Source: Gordonia aichiensis NBRC 108223
GTDB lineage: Bacteria > Actinomycetota > Actinomycetes > Mycobacteriales > Mycobacteriaceae
Assembly: GCF_000332975.1 (NCBI RefSeq)
Contig: NZ_BANR01000016.1
Coordinates: forward strand, 62,001-126,000
DNA: 64,000 nt
Direction: 5' to 3'
In this document: piece by piece, positions 1 through 9,916 of the stretch
Layout of the letters: each line of letters opens with the position of its first letter
How positions within the stretch are numbered: the stretch's first letter is position 1
Notes under the pieces: generated by a model
The model's database searches: none
Told to the model about the DNA's origin: nothing
The model's input: the letters and a program-made list of their open reading frames with translations, nothing else
Position numbers and translations under genes: made by a program

Positions 1-1
1 C

Positions 2-196
2 CAGTTGTGGGGACCGATGACCGAGTTGCCGCGCGCCATTCCGCGCTTCACCCGCGAGCTCAAACAGCACTGGGACGCCGCGGGCCGCCCACCGCTGCCT
101 GCGGCTCCCGACGATGCTCACGACGCACTCAGTGATGCTCGACACAACGCCCGCAAATGGGAGGCCATCGAGCGGGCGCGGGCTGCGCGGCGCTGA
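2..196 (+). CDS. 3'-5' exoribonuclease, C-terminal fragment
   Basis: Only the last ~64 codons are in the window; the 5' part lies to the left. The fragment matches, from memory, the C-terminus of the M. tuberculosis Rv2179c family of DEDD-type 3'-5' exoribonucleases (QLWGPMTELPRAIPRFTREL, then HDALSDARHN). The His and Asp of the HDALSDAR stretch correspond to the last exonuclease motif (ExoIII), which helps bind the catalytic metals. In H37Rv this gene directly precedes aroG, as here, which supports the call. It ends in TGA 102 nt before the probable aroG start. Nothing can be said about the catalytic N-terminal motifs. Confidence 0.75.
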   Translation, partial: QLWGPMTELPRAIPRFTRELKQHWDAAGRPPLPAAPDDAHDALSDARHNARKWEAIERARAARR

Positions 197-1726
<1,530 letters not shown>

Positions 1727-1745
1727 GTCAGTCAGCCGACGTCGG

Positions 1746-2975
1746 TCAGCCGACGAGCAACGCGCCGACCCACCACCCGACCGATCCGACGCCCGCGGCC
1801 ACCAGTAGGACGACGGTCAGCCAGATCAGGGCCTGCAGCCTGCCCCGCCCCGGATCGTGGGTGGGCAGATCGTCGGACGCGTGTTCGGGGATCATCGTCG
1901 GTCGCTGTGTCGTCGCAGGCACCGCCGTGTCGTGTGGACGAGCCACCACAGACGACGCCGCGATCGGCTGTTGAGCAGTGGCGGGAACCGCGCGGACCTG
2001 CGCCGGCTGGCCGGGACCGGCCACCCGCCTTGGCTGTGGCGGACGCACGGCTGCGGCCTGCGCCGCGCGCATCCTCATCATCGTCTCCCGCTCGGCGGAG
2101 CGACGCGGTGCGGGCACGGTGAAGGGCGGAAGCTCGAGATCGTCGGCGGCTGCCAGCAGCGCGTCGCGCATCTCGAACGCGTCCACGTAGCGGTCGCGCG
2201 GCCGACGCTCCGTTGCGCGCAGGATCACCTCATCGATCTCCTCCGGGACCCCGTCGATCACGTCCCCCGGTGCCGGGACGTCGTAGGAGAGTCGTTGATA
2301 GGCGAGTGCCAACGGTGAGTCGCCGTGGAAAGGTGTTCTGCCGGTGAGTAATTCGAACATCATCACGCCCATGGAGTAGACGTCGCTCCTGGCGTCGGCG
2401 TCGGTGGACTCGACCTGCTCCGGGGACAGATACGCCGCGGTGCCGAGGATGACACTCGCCGACGTCACCCCGGCCTCGGCGACAGCGCGTACGAGTCCGA
2501 AGTCGGCAACCTTCACCTCGCCCGCATCGGAGATCAGCACATTCTCGGGTTTGATGTCGCGGTGGACGAGACCGGCGCGATGCGCGGTACCCAGACCGCC
2601 GAGAACGGGATCGGCGACCGCGACCACGGCGTGCGGCGGCATCGGCCCGCGCTCGCGCAGCAGCTCGCGCAGGCTGCCGCCCTCGACGAGTTCCATGACG
2701 AGGAAAGCGGTTCCGTCGTCGATGCCCTGGTCGTAGACCGCGACGAGACCCGGATGTTTGAGTCCTGCGACGGCCCGCGCCTCGAACTCGAAGCGGCGGA
2801 GGAACTGCGGGTCACCGGAGTAGCGCCGATCCATCACCTTGACCGCGACGTCGCGGCCCAGCCTCAGGTCGGCGCCGAGGTACACCGCCGACATCCCACC
2901 GCGCGCAATCGGTGCGTCGAGACGGTAGCGGTCCTCGAGGACCGTACCGAGTAGCGCGTCGGCCGGGCTGTTCAC
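1746..2975 (-). CDS. pknL: Serine/threonine protein kinase, PknL type
   Basis: Membrane-anchored Hanks-type kinase. Counting from the upstream GTG 2999, the glycine loop is near residues 31-40 (IARGGMSAVY), the ATP lysine is K54 (VAVKVMD), the catalytic loop reads HRDIKPEN, followed by DFG and the activation segment GTAAYLSPEQ. A Pro/Arg/Ala-rich linker follows, then one transmembrane helix at the extreme C-terminus with almost no extracellular part, so there are no PASTA sensor domains. This architecture and the divergent Rv2175c-like gene identify PknL. GTG 2975 is chosen because TAGATT ends 7 nt upstream (leaderless) and the N-terminus then matches the length of M. tuberculosis PknL; GTG 2999 is the alternative. 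PknL is reported to phosphorylate Rv2175c. Confidence 0.9.
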   Translation of the reverse strand: MNSPADALLGTVLEDRYRLDAPIARGGMSAVYLGADLRLGRDVAVKVMDRRYSGDPQFLRRFEFEARAVAGLKHPGLVAVYDQGIDDGTAFLVMELVEGGSLRELLRERGPMPPHAVVAVADPVLGGLGTAHRAGLVHRDIKPENVLISDAGEVKVADFGLVRAVAEAGVTSASVILGTAAYLSPEQVESTDADARSDVYSMGVMMFELLTGRTPFHGDSPLALAYQRLSYDVPAPGDVIDGVPEEIDEVILRATERRPRDRYVDAFEMRDALLAAADDLELPPFTVPAPRRSAERETMMRMRAAQAAAVRPPQPRRVAGPGQPAQVRAVPATAQQPIAASSVVARPHDTAVPATTQRPTMIPEHASDDLPTHDPGRGRLQALIWLTVVLLVAAGVGSVGWWVGALLVG

Positions 2976-2982
2976 GACGTCG

Positions 2983-2988
2983 AATCTA
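2983..2988 (-). promoter_or_regulatory. -10 hexamer of a probable leaderless pknL transcript
   Basis: On the minus strand TAGATT is followed by 7 nt and GTG 2975. No ribosome-binding site precedes that codon, so a leaderless mRNA is inferred. Confidence 0.5.
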
Positions 2989-3150
2989 CCCGGCAGCACG
3001 AACGTGCGGCCCGCGCGCGGCTGCGCGTGGCGTCCCCCATTCGGCGAGCATGCCCGGGTCGGCAGTTGTGCCCTGGTGATGTGGTTGTGCGCTGGCCACC
3101 GAGTTGTGCACAGGGGCGCGCGGGATCTGTCGGCTCGAACGGCGAACCGG

Positions 3151-3156
3151 TAATCT
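3151..3156 (+). promoter_or_regulatory. -10 hexamer of the Rv2175c-like gene
   Basis: TAATCT, a good match to TANNNT, ends 7 nt before GTG 3164. No Shine-Dalgarno sequence is visible. This fits a leaderless transcript. Confidence 0.55.
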
Positions 3157-3163
3157 CGGGCGC

Positions 3164-3529
3164 GTGAGTTCTCTGCCCCTCTCGACCGCAGCCCTTCCCG
3201 CCGACACCCCCACCTACAGCCTCGACGAGGTCGCCGCGCGCCTGCGTGTCTCCAGCAACAAGGTGCGCAATCTGATCCGCGACCACCAGTTGCTCGCGGT
3301 CTCGCGTGACGGTCAGCCCGCGGTGCCCTGCGCGTTCTTCGACGACGAGGGGATCGCCAAGCACTTCATCGGTCTCGTCGAGGTGCTGCTCGACGGCGGC
3401 TACACCCGTGACGAGGCGATGTCGTGGCTGTTCACCGAACAGGACGATCTCGGTCTGACCCCGGCAGCTGCGCTGCACACCCACTCGGCCCGCGAGGTCA
3501 TCCGTCGCGCGCAGGCACAGGCGTTCTGA
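3164..3529 (+). CDS. Rv2175c-like DNA-binding protein, PknL partner
   Basis: A 121-residue cytoplasmic protein with an excisionase/MerR-like winged helix (YSLDEVAARLRVSSNKVRNLI) in its first half and the family-typical C-terminus AREVIRRAQAQAF. It aligns along its length with my recollection of M. tuberculosis Rv2175c, a DNA-binding substrate of PknL whose gene also sits divergently beside the kinase gene. The DNA target is unknown. The start is fixed by TAATCT 7 nt upstream of GTG 3164. The last 32 nt overlap the 3' end of the convergent mptA gene, so the two mRNAs would be complementary at their ends. Confidence 0.85.
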   Translation: MSSLPLSTAALPADTPTYSLDEVAARLRVSSNKVRNLIRDHQLLAVSRDGQPAVPCAFFDDEGIAKHFIGLVEVLLDGGYTRDEAMSWLFTEQDDLGLTPAAALHTHSAREVIRRAQAQAF

Positions 3530-5009
3530 CACCCCACGCGCGACGAGCGAGCACACCGATCCGCACGGGGTCGGCCCGCAGGACCGATGCCGCGGCGAGG
3601 CCGCTCAGTACCACGGCCAACAGGGTCTCAGGGAGTTTGTAGAACAGGATCGAGTCGTCGGGCTGAAAGACGATCAGCATGAACGTCGATACACCGACGA
3701 CCACTGCGCGCACCCGGACCGGAAGCGTGAACGCGACAGCCAGACACAGCACCCACGTGTAATACCAGGGCAGCGTCGACGGTTCGAGGAGAACCACGGC
3801 CAGCATCGCGAGCACGATGCCCGCCATCGCCTCACGCTCGGAATGGCGCTGACGCCACCACAATCCGACGAGGATGACCGCGAGGATCACCTCGCCCACG
3901 AGCCTGGTGATCGGGAGGACGGTCTGCAGGTTGAGCGGTGTGAACGGCGCGGCGACCAGCGTCACGAGGTGGGCTGCCACCGTCGGCAGCGTGAACCAGT
4001 TCACGATCCGATCCGCCCAGCCCAAACCGGTGAGCCAGCCGAGCCCGAGGCCGACGAGCGCTGTCCACATCGCGAAGACCGCGACGGTGATCCCGACGAT
4101 CGCGGCGAGCACGGTCACCACGTCGCGCGCGGTCACCGAGCGGCGCTCACGTATGTGCGCCAACCAGATCCACAACACGAACGGGACCGCGATGCCCGCG
4201 GTGATCTTGATCGAGACGGCGCATCCGAGAAGTAGCAGACCGCCGACGTGACGTCCGGTGACGACCAACGCCATCCCGGCGGCCAGCACACCCATCATGA
4301 GTAGCTCGACGTGCGGTCCGCCGACCAGGTGGATCAGCACGAGGGGATTGAACAGTGCCAACCACAGCCCTGCCGCGGGGGACGCCCCGAAATGTCGCGC
4401 GAGTCGCGGAATCGCCCAGAGCGACAACAGGAGCCCTGGCAGCAACACCACTCTCATCGCGAGCACGCCCGCGATGACGTGCTCTCCGGTGATGGCGGTG
4501 ACCCCATGCGTCACCCACACGAAGAGCGGACCGTACGGGGCGGTGGTCGACGCCCAGACCTGCGCCATGCTGTCGACCAGTGGACCCGGATTGTGCGCGG
4601 GCCCGTCCGCATACGGCGAGAAGCCTGCTCCGAACAGAGCTCCCTGTCCGAGGTAGGCGTAGACGTCCCTGCTGTAGAGAGGCACGGTGACCATCAGCGG
4701 GGCAGCCCAGGCGAGAACCCAGCGACGCAGGTGCAGTCCGCTGTGGTCGGTGGTGGGGTCGTACAGGACGCGGCCGAGCCGTATCCAGGCGATCACCATG
4801 ACGGCCACGCCGATCCAGAAGGTGATGCCGCAGAGCGACTTTCCGTGGCCGTAGGTGAGCCAGCTCAATCCGGTGTCGGTCAGTATCGGGTGGTTGCGCG
4901 GGATGTCGGCGATGCCGAATCCGCCGAGGCACACCATGATCGACCCGACGAGACCCGCGACGAGGGTGCGCCGCACACTTGTCGAGCTCGGTTCTGGGGC
5001 CACGGTCAC
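3498..5009 (-). CDS. mptA: Alpha-(1->6)-mannopyranosyltransferase MptA
   Basis: Polytopic GT-C glycosyltransferase of 503 residues that uses polyprenyl-phosphate mannose to extend the alpha-1,6-mannan backbone of lipomannan/lipoarabinomannan on the outer face of the membrane. About a dozen hydrophobic helices are evident. Between the first helices lies an acidic loop ending LYSRDVYAYLGQG, typical of GT-C enzymes, whose Asp is expected to be catalytic. Placement beside pknL, Rv2175c and a prenyl diphosphate synthase matches M. tuberculosis Rv2174, which supports MptA over paralogues such as MptB. It starts with GTG three nucleotides after the synthase stop, so the two are probably co-transcribed. 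It overlaps the convergent Rv2175c-like gene by 32 nt. Confidence 0.85.
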   Translation of the reverse strand: MTVAPEPSSTSVRRTLVAGLVGSIMVCLGGFGIADIPRNHPILTDTGLSWLTYGHGKSLCGITFWIGVAVMVIAWIRLGRVLYDPTTDHSGLHLRRWVLAWAAPLMVTVPLYSRDVYAYLGQGALFGAGFSPYADGPAHNPGPLVDSMAQVWASTTAPYGPLFVWVTHGVTAITGEHVIAGVLAMRVVLLPGLLLSLWAIPRLARHFGASPAAGLWLALFNPLVLIHLVGGPHVELLMMGVLAAGMALVVTGRHVGGLLLLGCAVSIKITAGIAVPFVLWIWLAHIRERRSVTARDVVTVLAAIVGITVAVFAMWTALVGLGLGWLTGLGWADRIVNWFTLPTVAAHLVTLVAAPFTPLNLQTVLPITRLVGEVILAVILVGLWWRQRHSEREAMAGIVLAMLAVVLLEPSTLPWYYTWVLCLAVAFTLPVRVRAVVVGVSTFMLIVFQPDDSILFYKLPETLLAVVLSGLAAASVLRADPVRIGVLARRAWGVRTPVPARDG

Positions 5010-5012
5010 GCC

Positions 5013-6164
5013 TCAGGCGTCGCGATGCGCCATACGACGCGCAACGGCGACGAGGTCGGTGTACACGGCATCGTCGATGTCGGTGCTCTCGAGAGTCGTG
5101 ACGGCGGAGTCGAGCAACGTATCGATCGTGCGCTCGATGTCGGCGACGGCTCCCACATCGGTGAGAATCCCACGTGCGGTGGCCAAATCGTCGGCCGACA
5201 ACTCGGTTCCGACCACCGAACGCAACGCGTCGCCGAGTGCGGGGTCGCGGTCGTCGGCGCGAGAGAGTCCAAGTGCCAGAAGCGCTGTCCGCTTGCCCGC
5301 GGCGAGATCGTCGCCCGAGGGCTTTCCGGTTCGTTCCGGGTCACCGAAGACACCGAGAAGGTCATCCTGTAGCTGGAAAGCGATCCCGAGATCGTGCCCG
5401 ACCGAGCGCAGTTGGTCGATGAGGCCGTCGGAGGCGCCCGCCACCCGAGCGCCGAGTTCCAGCGGACGTGCGACGGTGTACGCCGCGGTCTTGAACTCCA
5501 TGACCCGGTAGGCGGCGTCCGCCGACTCCTCGCCGCTGACCTCGTTGACGATGTCGAGTACCTGACCGCCGAGCACCTCCGTGCGCATCGCCGCCCAGGT
5601 CGCGATCGCCGCGGGCGGTAGTGGCCGCACGTCGGCGTGCCCAGCCGGCCTACCCGCAGGAGTGAGGGTGGCGGGCACATAGCCGTGTACGAGGTCGTCG
5701 GCCCACGCGAGCGCGAAATCGCCTGCCAGGATGGCCGACGCGACGCCATGCGCGGCGGCGTCGCCGCGCCATCCCGACTCGCGATGACCCCGTTCGAACA
5801 CCCTGTGCACCGTCGGCCTGCCGCGTCGTGTGTCCGACGCATCAATGATGTCGTCGTGGATGAGCGCGCACCCCTGTACGAGTTCGAGTGCGGCGCAGAC
5901 CCGGAGGGCATCAGAATCTGTTGATCCCGTCGGGACGCGCGCAGGGTCGCTGAGGCCCGCCTGCCACCCGGCGAAGGCGAAGACGGGACGGATCCGCTTA
6001 CCGCCCGACAGGACGAAGTCCGCGACGACCTGCGCCGAGGACCCGACCACCGGTGAGATTCCCGCAGCGGTGGACACCGCGGTGTCGAGGAACTCACGTA
6101 GGACTGATTCGACGGCGCCGGGAACCTCGGGGAGGCGCGTCGGTACAGGTACGGTCGAGGTCAC
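5013..6164 (-). CDS. idsA2: Polyprenyl (geranylgeranyl-type) diphosphate synthase
   Basis: Trans-prenyltransferase of 383 residues that condenses isopentenyl diphosphate with an allylic diphosphate. The first aspartate-rich motif is HDDIID, preceded by the GGKRIRP substrate-binding motif; the second is QLQDDLLGVFGD. Length and motifs fit geranylgeranyl diphosphate synthases (IdsA/GrcC family); chain length cannot be read with certainty. It corresponds in position to M. tuberculosis idsA2 (Rv2173). mptA follows after 3 nt, linking prenyl-lipid supply with a polyprenyl-phosphate-mannose-dependent enzyme. The GTG start is preceded on the minus strand by TAGCCT with 7 nt between, predicting a leaderless mRNA that shares a 30-bp intergenic region with metF. 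Confidence 0.85.
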   Translation of the reverse strand: MTSTVPVPTRLPEVPGAVESVLREFLDTAVSTAAGISPVVGSSAQVVADFVLSGGKRIRPVFAFAGWQAGLSDPARVPTGSTDSDALRVCAALELVQGCALIHDDIIDASDTRRGRPTVHRVFERGHRESGWRGDAAAHGVASAILAGDFALAWADDLVHGYVPATLTPAGRPAGHADVRPLPPAAIATWAAMRTEVLGGQVLDIVNEVSGEESADAAYRVMEFKTAAYTVARPLELGARVAGASDGLIDQLRSVGHDLGIAFQLQDDLLGVFGDPERTGKPSGDDLAAGKRTALLALGLSRADDRDPALGDALRSVVGTELSADDLATARGILTDVGAVADIERTIDTLLDSAVTTLESTDIDDAVYTDLVAVARRMAHRDA

Positions 6165-6194
6165 GTGTCACAGGCTAGCCCTTACACTGGTCCG
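6165..6194. promoter_or_regulatory. Compact divergent promoter pair, idsA2 and metF
   Basis: Only 30 bp separate the two divergent start codons. The minus-strand -10 TAGCCT (6172-6177) is 7 nt from the idsA2 GTG. The plus-strand -10 TACACT (6183-6188) is 6 nt from the metF GTG. Each -35 region would lie inside the opposite coding sequence, so RNA polymerase probably cannot occupy both promoters at once. Confidence 0.55.
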
Positions 6195-7151
6195 GTGAAT
6201 TCATCCGCCCCGGTGCCGTCCGTCGTCGAACGTCTGTCCGCGCCGCATCCGGGTCGGGTGCCGTTCTCGGTCGAGTTCCTCCCGCCCAAGGACGTCGAGG
6301 GCGAGGCGCGACTGTGGCGGGCGGTGCGTGTATTCGAGAGGCTCAACCCCGCCTTCGTGTCCCTGACATACGGCGCGGGTGGCAGCACCCGAGATCGCAC
6401 GGTGCGTATCGCGGGACAGCTGGCCACCGAGACCACCCTGGTGCCGGTCGCTCACCTCACGGCGGTCAACCATTCGATCGCCGAACTGCGCTCGCTGGTC
6501 GGTGCGTACGCCGACAAAGGCATCACCAATATCCTTGCGCTGCGCGGTGATCCGCCTGGCGATCCGCTCGGGGAGTGGGTGAGGCATCCCGAGGGGGTCT
6601 CCTACGCCGAAGAACTCGTCGACCTCATCGGTGACCTCGGTCAGTTCCACGTGGGTGTTGCGTCGTTTCCCGAGGGACATCATCGCGCGGTCGACCTCGA
6701 CCACGACACGCGTGTGCTGGTCAGCAAACTGCGCGCAGGCGCGGAGTACTCGGTCACCCAGTTGTTCTTCGACGTCGAGTTCTATCTCCGGCTGCGCGAT
6801 CGGGTGGCCGCGGCCGACGCCGAGCAGGGTGCCAAACCGATCATCCCCGAGATCATGCCGATCACCTCGTTGGCCTCGGTACGGCGGATGGTGGAACTGT
6901 CGGGGTCGGTATTGCCCGTCAGCGTGGAGCAGCGGTTGATCGCCGCAGCGGGTTCCGGCGAGCAAGAAGACCGCGCAGCGGTGCGCGCGGTCGGGATCGA
7001 CATCGCCACCGAGATGTCGCAACGACTCATCGCCGAAGGCGTTCCCGGACTCCACTTCATCAGCCTCAACTTCGCCAAGGCCACCTGCGAGGTGCTCGAC
7101 CGCCTCGGCGTCGACACGTCCGACGCCCTCCCGCTCGTGTCCTCGGGCTAG
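6195..7151 (+). CDS. metF: Methylenetetrahydrofolate reductase
   Basis: FAD-dependent TIM-barrel enzyme that reduces 5,10-methylene- to 5-methyl-tetrahydrofolate for methionine synthesis. Family signatures: FSVEFLPPK with the catalytic Glu near the N-terminus, FVSLTYGAGGSTRDRT, ILALRGDPPGD, the long helix region ending SVTQLFFD, and IPEIMPI. At 318 residues it is close to the length of bacterial MetF (~300). In H37Rv the corresponding slot holds Rv2172c, an atypical reductase; the protein here looks like canonical MetF. The start GTG 6195 lies 6 nt after TACACT and lacks a Shine-Dalgarno sequence. It is convergent with lppM, whose stop is 13 nt away. Confidence 0.92.
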   Translation: MNSSAPVPSVVERLSAPHPGRVPFSVEFLPPKDVEGEARLWRAVRVFERLNPAFVSLTYGAGGSTRDRTVRIAGQLATETTLVPVAHLTAVNHSIAELRSLVGAYADKGITNILALRGDPPGDPLGEWVRHPEGVSYAEELVDLIGDLGQFHVGVASFPEGHHRAVDLDHDTRVLVSKLRAGAEYSVTQLFFDVEFYLRLRDRVAAADAEQGAKPIIPEIMPITSLASVRRMVELSGSVLPVSVEQRLIAAAGSGEQEDRAAVRAVGIDIATEMSQRLIAEGVPGLHFISLNFAKATCEVLDRLGVDTSDALPLVSSG

Positions 7152-7164
7152 TCCGGCGTGGCAC

Positions 7165-8178
7165 TCACGGGGTAGGGCCCGCGGTGTTCTTCGGCTCCTC
7201 GCCGCCGGACGGCGCACCCTTCGTCGCGCCCACCTCCGTGGAGGATCCTGCGCCGGTGCCGGAGGTCTCCGCGGCCGACGGCGATGCGTTCGCGGATGGT
7301 TTCCGGGATGCTGCCTTCGCCGGCGCGGCGCGGCGCACGGGGCGGGGCCTGCCCGGGCGGGGGCTCGTGTCACGGTGCGTGTATGCCAGCCAGATGATGA
7401 GTGCCACGACGAGCAGACACACCACCACGAGGAGCCAGGTCCACCCGGTGAAGGCGGCGGTCGCCGGATCGGGGTAGGTCGCATCGGCGATGAACTCGGT
7501 GACCTTGCCCGGCTCGGGTGTCCACGTGGCGGAGGTTTCCGAATCCTGCTTCGCCACGTTGCTCGCGGTGATCGGTCCGGCGAACGCCAGGGTGAACTTC
7601 AGATAGTCGCGCTCCTCGAGCCCGTTGAGGTCGGCACTGCCGCGGAAACGGACGACGTCACCGCTGCGCTTGGCGTTCAGGTCCATCGTCATCGACGTGT
7701 CGCCGAACGCATTCGCGACGATGTCGCCGAGCTGACTGAGCTGGCCCGAGGTGAGATCGGAGAACGTCGCCCTGGTGCCGACCCGGGTGGCGCCCTGCCC
7801 CGTCGTTCCCGGCTCCGCACTCGCCGACGGGTTCGACGATCCACCGCCGGCGCCTGTCTGGGGCCCCTCACGGTAGTCCGACGTCGACACGTTGTTGTGC
7901 ATCGATTCAGGGATGTCGAGTCGCGGCGCACCGCTGGGATTGTCCGGCGAGGTCGCGACGATGATCGTGCCGGCATAACGATCGCCGACTGTGGTGGATC
8001 GGGTCAGGCAGCCCGACAGCAGTGGGATCGCCGCGAGCAGGATCACCAGCGAGGCAACCGCGGTGACGCGGGGTCGGGGCCGGGGTCGCGATGCGTCACC
8101 CGCGCTCTGCGGGCGCGACGTCCGCAAAAGGGATCTGAGCGTCGGATCAGTGGGTCGTCGCATCGTTGCCGGTTGCAC
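7165..8178 (-). CDS. lppM: LppM family lipoprotein
   Basis: Predicted lipoprotein: an Arg-rich N-region, a hydrophobic stretch, then the lipobox LLSGC (Cys about residue 57 from GTG 8178, residue 52 from ATG 8163). The central ~190 residues form the LppM domain. A second hydrophobic helix near residue 260 is followed by a basic Pro/Ala/Ser-rich tail, so the protein may be anchored at both ends. M. tuberculosis LppM (Rv2171, same position between metF-like and GNAT genes) is linked to lipid binding and phagosome handling; its molecular role is not settled. GTG 8178 is chosen because CACGAT ends 6 nt upstream; ATG 8163 has no ribosome-binding site. The tail is longer than I expect for the mycobacterial protein. 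Confidence 0.8.
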   Translation of the reverse strand: MQPATMRRPTDPTLRSLLRTSRPQSAGDASRPRPRPRVTAVASLVILLAAIPLLSGCLTRSTTVGDRYAGTIIVATSPDNPSGAPRLDIPESMHNNVSTSDYREGPQTGAGGGSSNPSASAEPGTTGQGATRVGTRATFSDLTSGQLSQLGDIVANAFGDTSMTMDLNAKRSGDVVRFRGSADLNGLEERDYLKFTLAFAGPITASNVAKQDSETSATWTPEPGKVTEFIADATYPDPATAAFTGWTWLLVVVCLLVVALIIWLAYTHRDTSPRPGRPRPVRRAAPAKAASRKPSANASPSAAETSGTGAGSSTEVGATKGAPSGGEEPKNTAGPTP

Positions 8179-8230
8179 GTGCTCATCGTGCCAGAAGCGT
8201 GCCGTCGCCTCGCACACCTGGCGGCGTGTG

Positions 8231-8327
8231 TCAGCGCGATCGAGGCCGACGGCCGGCCCGGAGCGCGAGTTGCGCAACTGATCAGCGCGATCGAGGCCGA
8301 CGGCCGGCCCGGAGCGCGAGTTGCGCA
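8231..8327. repeat. Tandem 46-bp direct duplication at the 3' end of the CrtI-like gene
   Basis: Copies at 8231-8276 and 8282-8327 are identical over 46 bp and separated by 5 bp, giving a 51-bp (17-codon) period. The inner copy encodes the last 14 codons and TGA of the oxidoreductase gene on the minus strand. The outer copy repeats them, with a second stop in the same frame at 8231-8233. Confidence 0.9.
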
Positions 8328-9916
8328 GCGATGCGTCCGCTGGCACCGGTCACGCCGCCGCCCGGGTGGGTCGAGGCCCCGGCGAGGAACAGTCCATCCG
8401 CACCGGGTACACGGTGCCCGGCGAGGTCCGGGTGCGGCCGATAGGTGAACATCTGGTCGATCGTCATCTCGACGTGCATGATGTTGCCGCCCACCAGCCC
8501 CAGCTCGGACTCCAGGTCGGCAGGCGACTGCACCAGGCGGTGCTCAATCGACGTGCTCAACCCCGGTGCATGACGATCCACCTCGCCCAGGATCGCGTCC
8601 GCGGCGGGACCCGCCGCCGTCGACCATTCTCCGTCGCGCAGCCGCCGTGGATGCCACTGCGACCACACCGTGATCGAATGACGCTGTGCGGGAGCCAGTG
8701 TCGGATCGATTGCCGAGAAACTCATCACCACGCACGGCGGGTGAGGCGGGAGTTCGCCCACCGAGGCCGCGGCGTATGCGCGGCGGAGCTGTGCGCGGTC
8801 GGTGGCCAGAAGCCCCAGCGCCGAATGAACGCCGTGCGGTGGCAGATCCGACGGCAGGTCGCGGTACGCCGGAAGCTCGCGCGTGCCGAGCCGTACGGCC
8901 ATCCCGATGCCGGAGCCGATATCGATCTCGCGGCGCCACCGGTGGATCTGGGACGCGGGGACGCTTCCGCCTGCCTCGAGCATGTCGAGTGTCGCGAGAA
9001 CATGGCACGCGCCGACCACCTGGTCGGCGCAGTGGGCGCCGTCTACGGTCTGCACGCGCCAATGGTCGCTGCACCGGCTGATCGACGTCGCAGGAGCGCC
9101 GGTGAGCACCTGCGCGCCGTCGGCGTCGAGTCGGTTGAGGAGGGACTCGGTGAGCGCTCCGCTGCCGCCGACCGCCCTGCCGGGAGGAATACGGTGCATG
9201 AGCGCCGCGAACCCGACCATCGGCGCGGTGCCCGGCGCGTTCATCGGCGGGCCCGATTGCGCACCGAACCACGCGAGGGCAGCCTTGAGCCGCTCCGAGT
9301 CGAACCAGCGGTCGAGCAGTGCGTCGCCGGACATCATCAGTTCCTGCGTCGCTGCCATCAGTGACCCGGCACGTCGACCGAACAACCCCCTCCGTGCCGT
9401 GTGGGCCGTTGTGCCGATGCCCGCGAAGGCCCGGCCGAATCTCGGCAGTGTGGCGGGTGAGTTGAATGCGTCGAGCACCGCGCGTGACCGCGGTCCCCAT
9501 TCGCCGACGAACCGTCGATAGGCGTCGGCATCGGTATTCGAGCACGCGGCCGCGATCGACGCGCAGGTCGAGTCCAGGTCGGTGCGGAACACCAACGGCG
9601 GTCCGTCCTCGGTGGCGGGCGCGAAACCCCAAGGGTCGCAATCGATATAGCGCAGCCCATGCGACCCGAGATCGAGCTCGTCGATGATCGGGGAGTGCCG
9701 GATCATCAGATGCGCCGACGACCCGCTATCGACCCGGTACCCCGGAAAGCGCTCGACGGTCGAGACTGCGCCGCCGGGGACGACGTCGCGTTCGACGACG
9801 AGCACCGACCGACCGCCACGGGCGAGGTAGGCCGCAGCGATGAGGCCGTTGTGACCGGCGCCCACGACGATCGCATCGTGGCGTGCGCGATGACCTGTTC
9901 GAAAGGGCTTGTTCAC
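8282..9916 (-). CDS. CrtI-like FAD-dependent oxidoreductase (phytoene dehydrogenase family)
   Basis: A 544-residue flavoprotein of the phytoene desaturase/NAD(P)-binding amine-oxidase superfamily. The Rossmann dinucleotide motif is at the N-terminus (VVGAGHNGLIAAAYLARGG, then VVERDVVPGGA), and the C-terminal FAD-binding signature reads LFLAGASTHPGGGVTGASGRIAA. Substrate is unknown; no carotenoid genes (crtB, crtE) are adjacent, and the closely spaced partner is a GNAT acetyltransferase. The GTG start overlaps the GNAT stop (GTGA), so translation is probably coupled. M. tuberculosis lacks a gene here between lppM and the Rv2170 counterpart, so this looks like a lineage-specific insertion. The 3' end is duplicated (see the repeat). 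Confidence 0.8.
   Translation of the reverse strand: MNKPFRTGHRARHDAIVVGAGHNGLIAAAYLARGGRSVLVVERDVVPGGAVSTVERFPGYRVDSGSSAHLMIRHSPIIDELDLGSHGLRYIDCDPWGFAPATEDGPPLVFRTDLDSTCASIAAACSNTDADAYRRFVGEWGPRSRAVLDAFNSPATLPRFGRAFAGIGTTAHTARRGLFGRRAGSLMAATQELMMSGDALLDRWFDSERLKAALAWFGAQSGPPMNAPGTAPMVGFAALMHRIPPGRAVGGSGALTESLLNRLDADGAQVLTGAPATSISRCSDHWRVQTVDGAHCADQVVGACHVLATLDMLEAGGSVPASQIHRWRREIDIGSGIGMAVRLGTRELPAYRDLPSDLPPHGVHSALGLLATDRAQLRRAYAAASVGELPPHPPCVVMSFSAIDPTLAPAQRHSITVWSQWHPRRLRDGEWSTAAGPAADAILGEVDRHAPGLSTSIEHRLVQSPADLESELGLVGGNIMHVEMTIDQMFTYRPHPDLAGHRVPGADGLFLAGASTHPGGGVTGASGRIAAQLALRAGRRPRSR

Noticed and set aside
7375..8448. Plus-strand frame covering lppM
   Set aside because: Shadow of lppM and of the 46-bp duplication; no domain content.
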